From Helianthus annuus (taxonomy: Eukaryota; Streptophyta; Magnoliopsida; Asterales; Asteraceae), in contig NC_035438.2 of NCBI RefSeq assembly GCF_002127325.2, forward strand, positions 143,057,801 through 143,121,800: DNA of 64,000 nucleotides. The letters are read 5' to 3'. Made by a program: the position numbers and the translations under genes. Shown here piece by piece: positions 10,497 through 22,261 of this stretch. Every line of letters begins with the position of its first letter. Positions within the stretch are counted from its first letter, which is position 1. Below the pieces are notes generated by a model that made no database searches, had not been told where the DNA came from, and was given only the letters and a program-made list of their open reading frames with translations.

Positions 10497-11531
10497 GAGG
10501 GTATAGACTATGAAGAGTTTTACGCGCCGGTCGCAAGGCTTGAAGCTATTCGTATTTTTCTTGCCTTTGCATCCTGGAAAGATTTCAAAGTCTATCAACT
10601 CGATGTTAAATCCGCATTTCTGTATGGCAAGATTCGAGAAGAAGTTTACGTGGGGCAACCACCGGGATTTGCAGATCCACTGAACAAAGACAAGGTATAC
10701 CTACTGGATAAAGCTTTATATGGTCTACACCAGGCCCTGAGAGCCTGGTACGAGACTCTTTCGACCTACTTGTTGGACAACGAGTTCACAAGAGGAACAG
10801 TAGACAGCACCTTGTTCACAAAAGAAGAAGCAGGCCACTTGCTGATCGTGCAGATCTACGTTGATGACATCATTTTTGGTTCCACCAACGACGATTTGTG
10901 TAAAGAGTTTGAGAGAGTAATGAAGAAGAAATTCGAAATGAGTTCAATGGGGGAGATGAAGTTCTTCCTCGGGCTGCAGGTAGAACAAATGCCCGACGGA
11001 ATCTTCATTCACCAATCAAAATATGTAAAGGACGTGCTCGATAAGTTTGATATGACAGATTGCAGTCCTGCATCAACCCCCCTCGCACAGAACCATGGTA
11101 TTTGTCCGGATGAGCAGGGAGTGAAGATGGATGAAACGTTATACCGATCGATCATTGGGTCTTTAATATATCTCACAGCTTCCCGTCCCGACATCATGTA
11201 CCTGACATGTCTGTGTGCACGATATCAGTCGAATCCGAAACAATCGCACATGACGATCGTCAAACGCATCTTACGGTATTTGAAGGGTTGCCCAAGCATC
11301 GGCTTGTGGTACCCTCGGTTGGGTGATTTTACCTTATCCGGTTTCGCTGATTCAGATTTTGGTAGCTGTAAGCAGAACGCAAAGTCCACCACTGCTGGGT
11401 GCCAGTTCTTCGGAACTCGGCTCGTTACCTGGCAGTGCAAGAAGCAAACTGCAGTTGCGCTCTCCACGTGTGAGGCTGAGTACATCTCAGCCTCTAGCTG
11501 TTGTTCGCAGATCCTCTGGATCCAACAGTAG
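10497..11531 (+). pseudogene. pol: D pol unit 1: reverse transcriptase and RNase H start
   Basis: RT palm: [37 protein letters not shown] (the common KQAPRAWY motif is altered here), and catalytic YVDD at about 10857-10868. The connection [16 protein letters not shown] and RNase H motifs [15 protein letters not shown] and [11 protein letters not shown] follow. Read continuously with the preceding segment but for the TAG at 10494; ends at TAG 11529 after WIQQ, where the frame simply continues. Function would be cDNA synthesis. Confidence 0.9.
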
Positions 11532-11834
11532 ATGTGCGACTTTGGTCTGCAATTCTTGGATACGCCGATATTTGTGGACAATGAAGCGGCCATAAATGTT
11601 ACTAAAAATCCGGTTCACCATTCGAAAACAAAACACATTGAAATGCGTCATCATTTTATAAGAGATTGTTACGAAAAGAAACTAATACGGATTGAACATG
11701 TGAGCACCGATGATCAGAAAGCTGATTTTTACACAAAACCGTTTGATAAAAAGAGATTTTATTATCTTTTAAGGTTAAATGGGTTTAAAAAACTGCAATC
11801 TGGGAGGGTTATCGAGTGTGAAGCCGAATTGGGC
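11532..11834 (+). pseudogene. pol: D pol unit 1: RNase H end, cut by element C
   Basis: Same frame as the RT, from MCDFGLQFLD through FVDNEAAINV, HIEMRHHFIRD, EHVSTDDQKADFYTK and ECEAELG. At 11834 the LTR of C begins. The last codons resume at 22267 and end with TGA at 22279-22281. In units 2 and 3 the same end is uninterrupted (ELGGDLT, stop). Confidence 0.9.
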
Positions 11835-12688
11835 TGTGACACCTGTGTCACCGCGACCATCAAACAAATACCAAGCCGATGAAATATTGTATTTCATACT
11901 TGGGATCTTGTATAAATATGTGTATGTTTTGCACATATCAATTATTGTTCAATTTCAAACTCTACATTGCTTTCTAGAGCATTATACGCAAACTGGTGCG
12001 TAAACGTACTCAGTTTAATGCGACAAATACTCCGGAACATCAACATATACTCAACATACCTTAAATAACCTTTACATAACTTAGAAATAAGTTTTGAAGG
12101 CTTGGGTATAGCAAAAACAAGTTAATTCGCTTACAGGGACTAAACTTGACAAACTGCGAAAGTATGCCAATTTGAACTGTAACGAACATTCCGGAACATG
12201 TTCATAAGTTAAACATACCCTAAATATCCTCTACATAGCTTAGAAATAGGCTTTGAGGTGTTTGGTATGCTAAAACAAACTTTTGGATCATTCAGGGACT
12301 AAAAGTGTCAAAAAGTGCACAAGTTTGCACTTTCGCGCATAACTTACGTTCTGAATACATCCGGACATCCAAAAATTTATGTAAGCATCCTTATATTATG
12401 CCTTAGTGTTGGGCATGAGAAAAATCCGTTCGTCGCGTCATTTGGATCGTCTTTCGCGCTTATGCGCATTCCGTCGTAATTAAGCGAACATCGCAATCGT
12501 ATGGCCAAACGAACCGACATCCGGAATATTTTTGAGCATATTTCATGTCCCCTACACTTTAACTTCATCTTAGAGCCTTGAAATGAGGTTAACGGGGCTT
12601 AAACGTGCCAAAAATGGGCCAAAATACGTGTTTCTGAAGTGCAGGGACCAAAATTGTAAATTCTGATCTGGGAACCTTAGGCGGGGCG

Positions 12689-12713
12689 CGTAAGGATTTA
12701 CCAAATCCTTACG
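12689..12713. repeat. Perfect 11-bp stem hairpin in C U3
   Basis: Arms CGTAAGGATTT and AAATCCTTACG flank ACC. Each arm is also bordered by a direct GCGGGGCGCG copy. The second copy is at 19759-19783 in the 3' LTR. It lies about 200 bp upstream of the TATA box. Confidence 0.9.
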
Positions 12714-12910
12714 CGGGGCGCGTGAGACTGTCAGACAGAAAAATCTTTGCATTTAATGCAGTTTGGCCTTTCGTTCGATCAAGGGGCAATGCCCTTTCAC
12801 CCAATCAGGAGCCAAGGGCCAAGTTCTGACTTACCACAAGAATTTGACAAGTGTACGCTCGAGATCGCGGCACGATATTCGATAAACGATCCTAACGGTT
12901 CCACTTTTCC

Positions 12911-12918
12911 TATAAATA
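12911..12918 (+). promoter_or_regulatory. C LTR TATA box
   Basis: TATAAATA preceded by TTTTCC and followed by a run of C. It is the only canonical TATA box I found in this LTR; the 3' copy is at 19981-19988. The C run differs between the two LTRs by one T for C change. Confidence 0.65.
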
Positions 12919-13944
12919 CCCCCCCCCCTTGTTCCAAAAACCCACAAAATCTGATCTTAAGGCTCTAAGTTGGAACCATTGTTCCATACCTGAGCTATTT
13001 GATCTAGATTAGCACTCGGGGACCTTCCGTAAGTCTTCTTTCGCTCTTTTATCGCTTTTCGAGTCCGAAAGTCAACGTTTTGTTGACTTTCTGCATTGAC
13101 CAGCTTATGGTCGATGCGAAGTTCATGGAACTTCATAACGTGAGCGTGATCACGATGGTTATAGTCCGTAGTGACTATACCTACTGATCACCACGTTAAC
13201 TAGGCTCAGTGACGGGTCGTAGTTTCGGCCAAAATGTGCATTCTTGCATATTTTGTAACCAAACTACTCGTGAGCATCAAAGCCGTTTGTTTTGATGTCA
13301 AACCTGTTTTCTAAACTTAGTTAAGCATGTTCTAACATGCTTAGCTCGTCACTTTTAGTTTAGTGCTTATACAGGGTCGTAAGGTAAGCGATCTAAACCA
13401 TCGCTTATACTTTCGAACCCGACCCATTTGGTCGATCTTTAGGATCCGACCAAACACATTAGGTGACCATAGCTATAACCTTCCGAGGTTATACCTTGTG
13501 GTCACGATGTTAGGCGTTCCAGACGCGTTCTACGCGAACGACGCGTTAGGGTAACCTAAGCTACCTAAACGGGTCATGATGGGGCGTAAACACTTAGGTT
13601 AGGTTTCATTTTAGTATGTAGGCTTTGTTAAACCATATTACACGAGTCTCCATACTCGTTTGGTTTACGAACCCGCATACTATCCGACCCTCCTATTTTG
13701 GTCAGGTATATTAATATAGCTACCTATTAGGTGCCGTTTGATATCCCGTGACCTCTAGCATTATCTGGTTATTATACAAGGAATTCAAAGCAATCTCAGG
13801 TGAGTACATTGAACCCCTCTTTTACTGTTTTCTAAACTGTTTTGGGGTGAAACACATGTGCCTATCTGTTACTTTCATGCTTTCCTGTTTTCACATCATA
13901 TACTTGCTATGTTCAATAGTACATATATAGTACATGATTTCATT

Positions 13945-14280
13945 GTGTTTATGCTATGTATGTCCATCGTGTGCATACTTAGCACAACACTTTACATTAC
14001 ATTTTCATGCTATGTATGCCCATTGTGTGCGTACTTAGTACATCGTTTTACATCACATGCTATGTATGCCCATTGTGTGCGTACTTAGTACATTGTTTTA
14101 CATTACATGCTATGTATGCCCATTGTGTGCATACTTAGTACATTGTTGCACATTGCATTACTGTTGCATATGCTCATCTAACATATGAACACATCACACT
14201 ACATTTTGAACCGTTGTACTCTACAATACATTTCATGCTACGTACGCCCATTGTGTGCATACGTAGTACATTGTTTCACA
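13945..14280 (+). repeat. 50-bp tandem repeats in C LTR
   Basis: The block TATGTATGCCCATTGTGTGC followed by GTACTTAGTACATTG recurs at a 50-bp period (starts near 14011, 14061 and 14111) with diverged copies at either side. The same array is at 21015-21350. Confidence 0.85.
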
Positions 14281-15198
14281 TTGCATTACTGTTGCATATG
14301 CTCATCCAGCATATGAACACATTACACTACATTTTGAACCGTTGTAACCATTTGACTATGTGAACCGTCTTAACCCTTCAATTTCATGAACCGTCTGTAA
14401 CCATTGAACCGTGTAAACCAGTTGTATCCGTTGACATGGATTACATTTGACAATAGACATTTGACTATACATGAACATTTCTACCGTTGTTAAACATTTC
14501 ATCTTGATGGTTTGGTTTGAGTAAGTGATTTAAGTAACGAGGCATGTGTAATATGATACAAGCATGGTGGATACGCCACTGGTACTTCCTATATATAAGT
14601 GTTTGTATGGTATTACATATCGTAGCGTTATTTGAATCATTTCAATTTGAAACATAGAACGTTTTATACAAATAACACGCTTTTCACAAGACATTGATTT
14701 ACAAACAACAAATCTTATACAAACTCTTTTTTTTACATGGTTATTCAGTTAACCATGCATTGTTCTCTTATTTATACATATCATTTGATCTTACCGTTTT
14801 TCAAATGATTTACAAGACAAAGCAAAATACGAGGTTCATGACTAAACATTTTCTCAAACTCAAGTCATGAATTCCGTTTTCACAAAACCAATGTATCTCA
14901 CAGGCATTTTTATGCTGACGTACCTATTTTCACATGTGTTTTCAGGAGATGATGCATAGGACTTATCAAGACATACTTAGGCGGACCTGTGCCTTAGTGA
15001 CTTAAAACGAGACAGGAACTAGTTAATTTATGTTATGTACGCTTTGATTCTTGTTTAGACAATGTAAACTTTCATGTTTGATTTATAAAACGAAACTTCA
15101 TTTGCCATGGATTTGAAACAATTGATTCTGTTACAACACTCCCCGACGTTTCCGCCACGTTTTGTATGTTCTACGTGGTCGGGGTGTGACAGAAAAGA

Positions 15199-15210
15199 TG
15201 GTATCAGAGC
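15199..15210 (+). other. Primer binding site of C
   Basis: TGGTATCAGAGC seven bases after the LTR end, in the initiator-Met tRNA class; the spacing is longer than in A and B. Confidence 0.9.
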
Positions 15211-15825
15211 CAATGGTTATAGGGAATTAGGTTATTAGTAATGCTTTGACCTAGTCTATAACCTTCCTAGGAACCTAACGCGAGTTTACTTGCGTTTAGT
15301 CACAAAACAATACCGTCACCTACCCTTAGGCGACGACCACAACAAGAACATAAATTTCAAAACCGCCTTGAAAGCTAATCATCTGTTCTAGGATGATTGA
15401 TTACTAGGTTTTGAACCCTCTATTGTAAGGTTTTGAACCCTTTGTTATAAGGTTTTGAACCCCTTTGAATTTTCAAAACTCCCGTCAAAGTTTTGGGTCC
15501 TAAATAGTGTGAACACGTGCGAACTGGAAGGGTGAATGCCTGTACCCTGGGTTTTCTGTCTAAGGTTAGAGTGTTCGTACAAATCCGCATAATCGGACCA
15601 GTCACTCTTACCTGGGAACTCTTGGGGTGAGTGTCCACTTATAGGCGAGCATGTCTTCTCGATACACTATGAGGATCTATTTGCTTTGATTCAGCCCTGG
15701 TGTTGTTTGTTTGCTTCATGATTCAAACAAGTGACCATCAACCGTGATTATGGTCAGTGATTGTAACATCCTATTCTTACCCAATACCATTTTATTTGTT
15801 TCCTTTCATGTTTTCCTCTTTTAGA
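15211..15825 (+). other. C leader
   Basis: Untranslated region. Holds three tandem copies of a 22-bp unit with AAGGTTTTGAACCC (about 15405-15470). It ends in a pyrimidine-rich tract, TTTTCCTCTTTTAG, one base before the gag ATG. That could be a splice acceptor, but I could not fix a donor. Confidence 0.6.
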
Positions 15826-16932
15826 ATGCCTCCTCGACGCGAACACCAGATAGCAACTGCCGAGCTGGCAGAAATTATTGCGCAGCAGATGGCTGCCCAA
15901 TTCCCAAATCTCTTTGCTCAATGGAACCAAGCTAACAACAACAACAATGGTACATGCAATTTCAAGAACTTTAACTCGGCTAAACCACTCAAGTTTAGTG
16001 GTTCTGAGGGAGCAACTGGGCTTCTCCAATGGTTCGAGAGCATCGAGAATACCTTTCGCCACGTGCAGTGTCCGGAAAATCGCAAGGTCGAGTTTTCTTC
16101 GAGTGTGTTTCAGAAGAGGGCTCTTACATGGTGGAACGGGGTAATGAGAGACCGTGGTGCAGATGTTGCTCTAGCACAAACATGGGCTGAACTGAGAGCA
16201 CTTATGATGAGAGAGTTTTATCCTCGTCATGAACAACGAGCGTTGGAGAAGGAGTTTGATGATTTGAAACAAGATAGTGGCGAACACAGGGCATATACTG
16301 ATAGGTTTGAGGAGTTGAGTCTACTTTGCCCGACTATGGTCGCCCCACTCGACAAGGCTATCGAAAGGTACATCGACGGCATGCCTGACTCGGTACAAGA
16401 CATTGTCACTGGTAGCAACCCTACCACACTCCGTCAGGCCATTGAGCTATCTGCAACCTTGACTGAATCGCAGATCAGAAAGCATAAACTTTTTCGAAAA
16501 GGTGACAAGAAATCGGCCGGGGAATCGAACTCAATCGAGGAATCAAAGACCATGGATGAACAGACTGAATCTCCTAAGAAGTCAAGGAAGCGAAAGGCTT
16601 CTCAGAACTTCGCCGTGGTCGCTCACAATGGTCAAGCCGTCCCCAACCAACCAGCTCAACCCCCTGCTAGAAAACCATACAATGGAACTGCACCCTTGTG
16701 CAACCAATGTAGCCTCCATCATCACGCTAATGTACAGTGCCGCAAATGCCAAACTTGTGGACTCATAGGCCATACAACAAGAATCTGCCCAGCTGTAGCT
16801 GCACCCAACCAAGCTGGCAACAATCCCGCTCAAGGTCGTTTCCTACCAGGTTCTTGTTTCAACTGTGGCGAGATGGGTCATTTCCGAAGAAATTGCCCAA
16901 AGCTTGCTAATGCAAATCCAGCACAAGGATGA
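15826..16932 (+). CDS. gag: Gag of element C (intact)
   Basis: A 368-residue capsid and nucleocapsid protein from the ATG at 15826 (MPPRREHQ), chosen because it begins the conserved Gly/Pro-Arg start of chromovirus gags; the open frame extends upstream to 15757. The retrotransposon gag domain occupies about residues 45-230 (PLKFSGSEGATGLLQWFE, ALTWWNGVM, FYPRHEQRALEKEF, LCPTMVAPLD). A Lys/Arg-rich linker follows. Two CCHC knuckles lie near the end, CQTCGLIGHTTRIC and CFNCGEMGHFRRNC. In autonomous relatives the protease follows directly; here TGA 16930 ends the frame after NANPAQG and nothing pol-like follows. This ORF has no stop or frameshift, unlike most coding regions in the window, so it may still be functional. 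Confidence 0.9.
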   Translation: MPPRREHQIATAELAEIIAQQMAAQFPNLFAQWNQANNNNNGTCNFKNFNSAKPLKFSGSEGATGLLQWFESIENTFRHVQCPENRKVEFSSSVFQKRALTWWNGVMRDRGADVALAQTWAELRALMMREFYPRHEQRALEKEFDDLKQDSGEHRAYTDRFEELSLLCPTMVAPLDKAIERYIDGMPDSVQDIVTGSNPTTLRQAIELSATLTESQIRKHKLFRKGDKKSAGESNSIEESKTMDEQTESPKKSRKRKASQNFAVVAHNGQAVPNQPAQPPARKPYNGTAPLCNQCSLHHHANVQCRKCQTCGLIGHTTRICPAVAAPNQAGNNPAQGRFLPGSCFNCGEMGHFRRNCPKLANANPAQG

Positions 16933-17989
16933 TCACCCGACTGACTAGAAGACAACATCATTTAGAAATAATCATGTCTTATGTATTAAGTTTCTTTTGT
17001 TGTCAAGATCCAAGGAACAGTTGATATCGTTGTTTATAAATAAATCTTTCATTTACATTGCAATGTATTTCTATGGTTGCATGTATAAACGACATATCCC
17101 TTGCAATACCGACAATCAAGGAACTGTATTCCTTGAAGAACAAACTACCCCCAAAATTCTCCCATTCTATAATCGCTTGCGTCTTCCACGGAATTCCTAA
17201 GTACCCGTTTATTCTAAGGAAACGAAGTACAAGGCGCAGGTTACAACACAAGACGAATACCCAAGGTACCATTATAAATCCTTAATAGGGTACCTAGGAA
17301 TCTCCCGTAAGTCTTTAATTGTTGTATACCTTCATTCGAATGTGGTGATTCCTTGTAATCAAAAATCGAATTTTGGGAGATCTTTCTATCTTCTCAGATA
17401 AATTCCAGTGAACATTGAGATCCGTTGACAGGTTTCCATATCCGTATTCAATCGATAACAAGTTAATAACAAATTATGATCAAATTAAACAATTATGTGA
17501 CTATGTGCTTATGTGTTTCCTTATGTATTGTTGTGTGATCCAAATTATGTTATCCAAATCTTCGTAGAATCTTACATATCCGTGTACAAGAGATTCATAG
17601 TAGGATGCCCAAAGATATTACTTAAAATCCTCAATGGACTTCTATGTTATAGTTAAGTCCCTCGGATTATAAAGTACTACTTCATAATTAGACCCCTTGA
17701 GTGGTCTAGCTAAATAGATTCATCCAAAAATCTGGTTAGGGATATCATGTGATGATATAGCTGAAAGGACTCCTTGGTGGCCTAACCAAGAGGATCCCCT
17801 GTCGATCTAATTAAAAGGAACCGATGGAAGTCTAGTCACCCTCGTCACAAGTTTGATATCCTTCCCCAAAACATTACAAAACAAACTGTGCGGACTGTGC
17901 AAGGGATTACGTAATTATGGATGCATACATAATTATGGAATTTAGTGCACAGAAATCACAGCAAGTTCTGTCATGTGTCTAGAGTTAAC
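16933..17989 (+). other. C internal region after gag, no gene seen
   Basis: About 1 kb without a recognisable domain. It has two short overlapping ORFs (16997-17200 and 17058-17285) with no known motif. It sits where pol would lie and does not read as degraded pol in any frame I inspected. Confidence 0.6.
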
Positions 17990-18800
17990 CCTATTCATTT
18001 CCAATTCTGATGAAGCATCCGTTGAGGAAAAATGAACTAGCTATTCATTTTTCACTTCTGAAGAATATCCATTGAGGAAATGAATATCCGTTTATCCTTC
18101 ATTTCCAAATCTCAAGAATACCCGTCGAGGAAAATGACTCCGTTTGTTCATTTTCGTTCTGAAGATTTATCCGTTGAGGAAATGAATATCCGTTTATCCT
18201 TCATTTCCAAATCTGAAGAATACCCGTTGAAGATGACCCCGTTTGTTCATTTTCGTTTCTGAAGATTATCCGTTGAGGGAATGAATATCCGTTGTGTAAT
18301 CCTTCATTTCCAACTCTGAGGAAGCAACCGTTGAAGATGACTCCGTTAGCTCATTTTCGTTTCTGAAGATTTATCCGTTGAGGAAATGAATATCCGTTGT
18401 GTAATCCTTCATTTCCAACTCTGAGGAAGCAACCGTTGAAGATGACTCTGTTAGTTCATTTTCGTTTCTGAAGATTATCCGTTGAGGAAATGAATATCCG
18501 TTGTGTAATACTTCATTTCCAACTCTGAGGAAGCAACCGTTGAAGATGACCCCGTTTGTTCATTTTCGTTTCTGAAGATTATCCGTTGAGGAAATGAATA
18601 TCCGTTGTGTAATACTTCATTTCCAACTCTGAGGAAGCAACCGTTGAAGATGACCCCGTTTGTTCATTTTCGTTTCTGAAGATTTTCCGTTGAGGAAATG
18701 AATATCCGTTGTGTAATCCTTCATTTCCAATTCTGATGAAGCAACCATTGAAAATGACCCGTCTGTTCATTTTCGTTTCGGAAGAATGACCGTTAAGGAA
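17990..18800 (+). repeat. 104-bp tandem repeats in C
   Basis: TTCATTTCCAA recurs near 17994, 18098, 18200, 18303, 18408, 18512, 18616 and 18720, a period of about 104 bp. Each unit has two related halves: one with CATTTCCAACTCTGAGGAAG and CCGTTGA, the other with CATTTTCGTTTCTGAAG and TCCGTTGAGGAAATGA. So it arose from an older repeat of about 52 bp. The first copies are more diverged than the last ones. Confidence 0.9.
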
Positions 18801-18868
18801 ATGACAAGATATTGCCTTACATATCATTGGTGGTTATTTGGCAAATTCACAAATAGACTCCTACGAAT

Positions 18869-18887
18869 AAATTTCGGGACGAAATTT
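18869..18887. repeat. AAATTTCGGGACGAAATTT hairpin before C's 3' LTR
   Basis: Arms AAATTTCG and CGAAATTT around GGA, 17 bp upstream of the 3' LTR. The same sequence precedes the 3' LTRs of A and B, although C lacks pol and shares little else with them here. Confidence 0.9.
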
Positions 18888-18890
18888 CCT

Positions 18891-18904
18891 AAAGTAGGGG
18901 AGAC
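18891..18904 (+). other. Polypurine tract of C
   Basis: AAAGTAGGGGAGAC directly precedes the 3' LTR; the likely plus-strand primer. Confidence 0.8.
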
Positions 18905-21900
18905 TGTGACACCTGTGTCACCGCGACCATCAAACAAATACCAAGCCGATGAAATATTGTATTTCATACTTGGGATCTTGTATAAATATGTGTATGTTTT
19001 GCACATATCAATTATTGTTCAATTTCAAACTCTACATTGCTTTCTAGAGCATTATACGCAAACTGGTGCGTAAACGTACTCAGTTTAATGCGACAAATAC
19101 TCCGGAACATCAACATATACTCAACATACCTTAAATAACCTTTACATAACTTAGAAATAAGTTTTGAAGGCTTGGGGATAGCAAAAACAAGTTAATTCGC
19201 TTACAGGGACTAAACTTGACAAACTGCGAAAGTATGCCAATTTGAACTGTAACGAACATTCCGGAACATGTTCATAAGTTAAACATACCCTAAATATCCT
19301 CTACATAGCTTAGAAATAGGCTTTGAGGTGTTTGGTATGCTAAAACAAACTTTTGGATCATTCAGGGACTAAAAGTGTCAAAAAGTGCACAAGTTTGCAC
19401 TTTCGCGCATAACTTACGTTCTGAATACATCCGGACATCCAAAAATTTATGTAAGCATCCTTATATTATGCCTTAGTGTTGGGCATGAGAAAAATCCGTT
19501 CGTCGCGTCATTTGGATCGTCTTTCGCGCTTATGCGCATTCCGTCGTAATTAAGCGAACATCGCAATCGTATGGCCAAACGAACCGACATCCGGAATATT
19601 TTTGAGCATATTTCATGTCCCCTACACTTTAACTTCATCTTAGAGCCTTGAAATGAGGTTAACGGGGCTTAAACGTGCCAAAAATGGGCCAAAATACGTG
19701 TTTCTGAAGTGCAGGGACCAAAATTGTAAATTCTGATCTGGGAACCTTAGGCGGGGCGCGTAAGGATTTACCAAATCCTTACGCGGGGCGCGTGAGACTG
19801 TCAGACAGAAAAATCTTTGCATTTAATGCAGTTTGGCCTTTCGTTCGATCAAGGGGCAATGCCCTTTCACCCAATCAGGAGCCAAGGGCCAAGTTCTGAC
19901 TTACCACAAGAATTTGACAAGTGTACGCTCGAGATCGCGGCACGATATTCGATAAACGATCCTAACGGTTCCACTTTTCCTATAAATACCCCCCCCCTTT
20001 GTTCCAAAAACCCACAAAATCTGATCTTAAGGCTCTAAGTTGGAACCATTGTTCCATACCTGAGCTATTTGATCTAGATTAGCACTCGGGGACCTTCCGT
20101 AAGTCTTCTTTCGCTCTTTTATCGCTTTTCGAGTCCGAAAGTCAACGTTTTGTTGACTTTCTGCATTGACCAGCTTATGGTCGATGCGAAGTTCATGGAA
20201 CTTCATAACGTGAGCGTGATCACGATGGTTATAGTCCGTAGTGACTATACCTACTGATCACCACGTTAACTAGGCTCAGTGACGGGTCGTAGTTTCGGCC
20301 AAAATGTGCATTCTTGCATATTTTGTAACCAAACTACTCGTGAGCATCAAAGCCATTTGTTTTGATGTCAAACCTGTTTTCTAAACTTAGTTAAGCATGT
20401 TCTAACATGCTTAGCTCGTCACTTTTAGTTTAGTGCTTATACAGGGTCGTAAGGTAAGCGATCTAAACCATCGCTTATACTTTCGAACCCGACCCATTTG
20501 GTCGATCTTTAGGATCCGACCAAACACATTAGGTGACCATAGCTATAACCTTCCGAGGTTATACCTTGTGGTCACGATGTTAGGCGTTCCAGACGCGTTC
20601 TACGCGAACGACGCGTTAGGGTAACCTAAGCTACCTAAACGGGTCATGATGGGGCGTAAACACTTAGGTTAGGTTTCATTTTAGTATGTAGGCTTTGTTA
20701 AACCATATTACACGAGTCTCCATACTCGTTTGGTTTACGAACCCGCATACTATCCGACCCTCCAATTTTGGTCAGGTATATTAATATAGCTACCTATTAG
20801 GTGCCGTTTGATATCCCGTGACCTCTAGCATTATCTGGTTATTATACAAGGAATTCAAAGCAATCTCAGGTGAGTACATTGAACCCCTCTTTTACTGTTT
20901 TCTAAACTGTTTTGGGGTGAAACACATGTGCCTATCTGTTACTTTCATGCTTTCCTGTTTTCACATCATATACTTGCTATGTTCAATAGTACATATATAG
21001 TACATGATTTCATTGTGTTTATGCTATGTATGTCCATCGTGTGCATACTTAGCACAACACTTTACATTACATTTTCATGCTATGTATGCCCATTGTGTGC
21101 GTACTTAGTACATCGTTTTACATCACATGCTATGTATGCCCATTGTGTGCGTACTTAGTACATTGTTTTACATTACATGCTATGTATGCCCATTGTGTGC
21201 ATACTTAGTACATTGTTGCACATTGCATTACTGTTGCATATGCTCATCTAACATATGAACACATCACACTACATTTTGAACCGTTGTACTCTACAATACA
21301 TTTCATGCTACGTACGCCCATTGTGTGCATACGTAGTACATTGTTTCACATTGCATTACTGTTGCATATGCTCATCCAGCATATGAACACATTACACTAC
21401 ATTTTGAACCGTTGTAACCATTTGACTATGTGAACCGTCTTAACCCTTCAATTTCATGAACCGTCTGTAACCATTGAACCGTGTAAACCAGTTGTATCCG
21501 TTGACATGGATTACATTTGACAATAGACATTTGACTATACATGAACATTTCTACCGTTGTTAAACATTTCATCTTGATGGTTTGGTTTGAGTAAGTGATT
21601 TAAGTAACGAGGCATGTGTAATATGATACAAGCATGGTGGATACGCCGCTGGTACTTCCTATATATAAGTGTTTGTATGGTATTACATATCGTAGCGTTA
21701 TTTGAATCATTTCAATTTGAAACATAGAACGTTTTATACAAATAACACGCTTTTCACAAGACATTGATTTACAAACAACAAATCTTATACAAACTCTTTT
21801 TTTTACATGGTTATTCAGTTAACCATGCATTGTTCTCTTATTTATACATATCATTTGATCTTACCGTTTTTCAAATGATTTACAAGACAAAGCAAAATAC

Positions 21901-22261
21901 GAGGTTCATGACTAAACATTTTCTCAAACTCAAGTCATGAATTCCGTTTTCACAAAACCAATGTATCTCACAGGCATTTTTATGCTGACGTACCTATTTT
22001 CACATGTGTTTTCAGGAGATGATGCATAGGACTTATCAAGACATACTTAGGCGGACCTGTGCCTTAGTGACTTAAAACGAGACAGGAACTAGTTAATTTA
22101 TGTTATGTACGCTTTGATTCTTGTTTAGACAATGTAAACTTTCATGTTTGATTTATAAAACGAAACTTCATTTGCCATGGATTTGAAACAATTGATTCTG
22201 TTACAACACTCCCCGACGTTTCCGCCACGTTTTGTATGTTCTACGTGGTCGGGGTGTGACA
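18905..22261 (+). mobile_element. C 3' LTR
   Basis: 3357 bp, identical in length to the 5' LTR, offset 7070. By eye about five differences (for example TTGGGTATAG against TTGGGGATAG and CGCCACTGG against CGCCGCTGG). Followed by the TGGGC duplication. Confidence 0.95.

Larger units (their letters stand above)
11835..15191 (+). mobile_element. C 5' LTR
   Basis: 3357 bp. Includes a GC-rich hairpin (12689-12713), a TATA box (12911-12918) followed by a C run, and 50-bp tandem repeats (about 13945-14280). Short ORFs inside it have no recognisable product and are repeated identically in the 3' LTR. Confidence 0.95.
11835..22261 (+). mobile_element. Element C: gag-only gypsy retrotransposon (TR-GAG type)
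   Basis: LTRs 11835-15191 and 18905-22261, each 3357 bp, start TGTGACACC and end GGTGTGACA. They differ at about five positions by eye. Target duplication TGGGC at 11830-11834 and 22262-22266. The internal region is only 3713 bp: primer site, leader, an intact gag ORF, about 1 kb of unknown sequence, a 104-bp tandem repeat block, a conserved hairpin and a polypurine tract. There is no protease, RT or integrase, and no space for them. It must have moved with enzymes from another gypsy element. The near-identical LTRs make it a recent arrival. TR-GAG is a known class of non-autonomous plant elements. Confidence 0.9.

Noticed and set aside
12377..14088. Short ORFs inside C LTR, repeated at 19447-21158
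   Set aside because: No recognisable motif, located in LTR sequence, and duplicated only because LTRs are duplicated.
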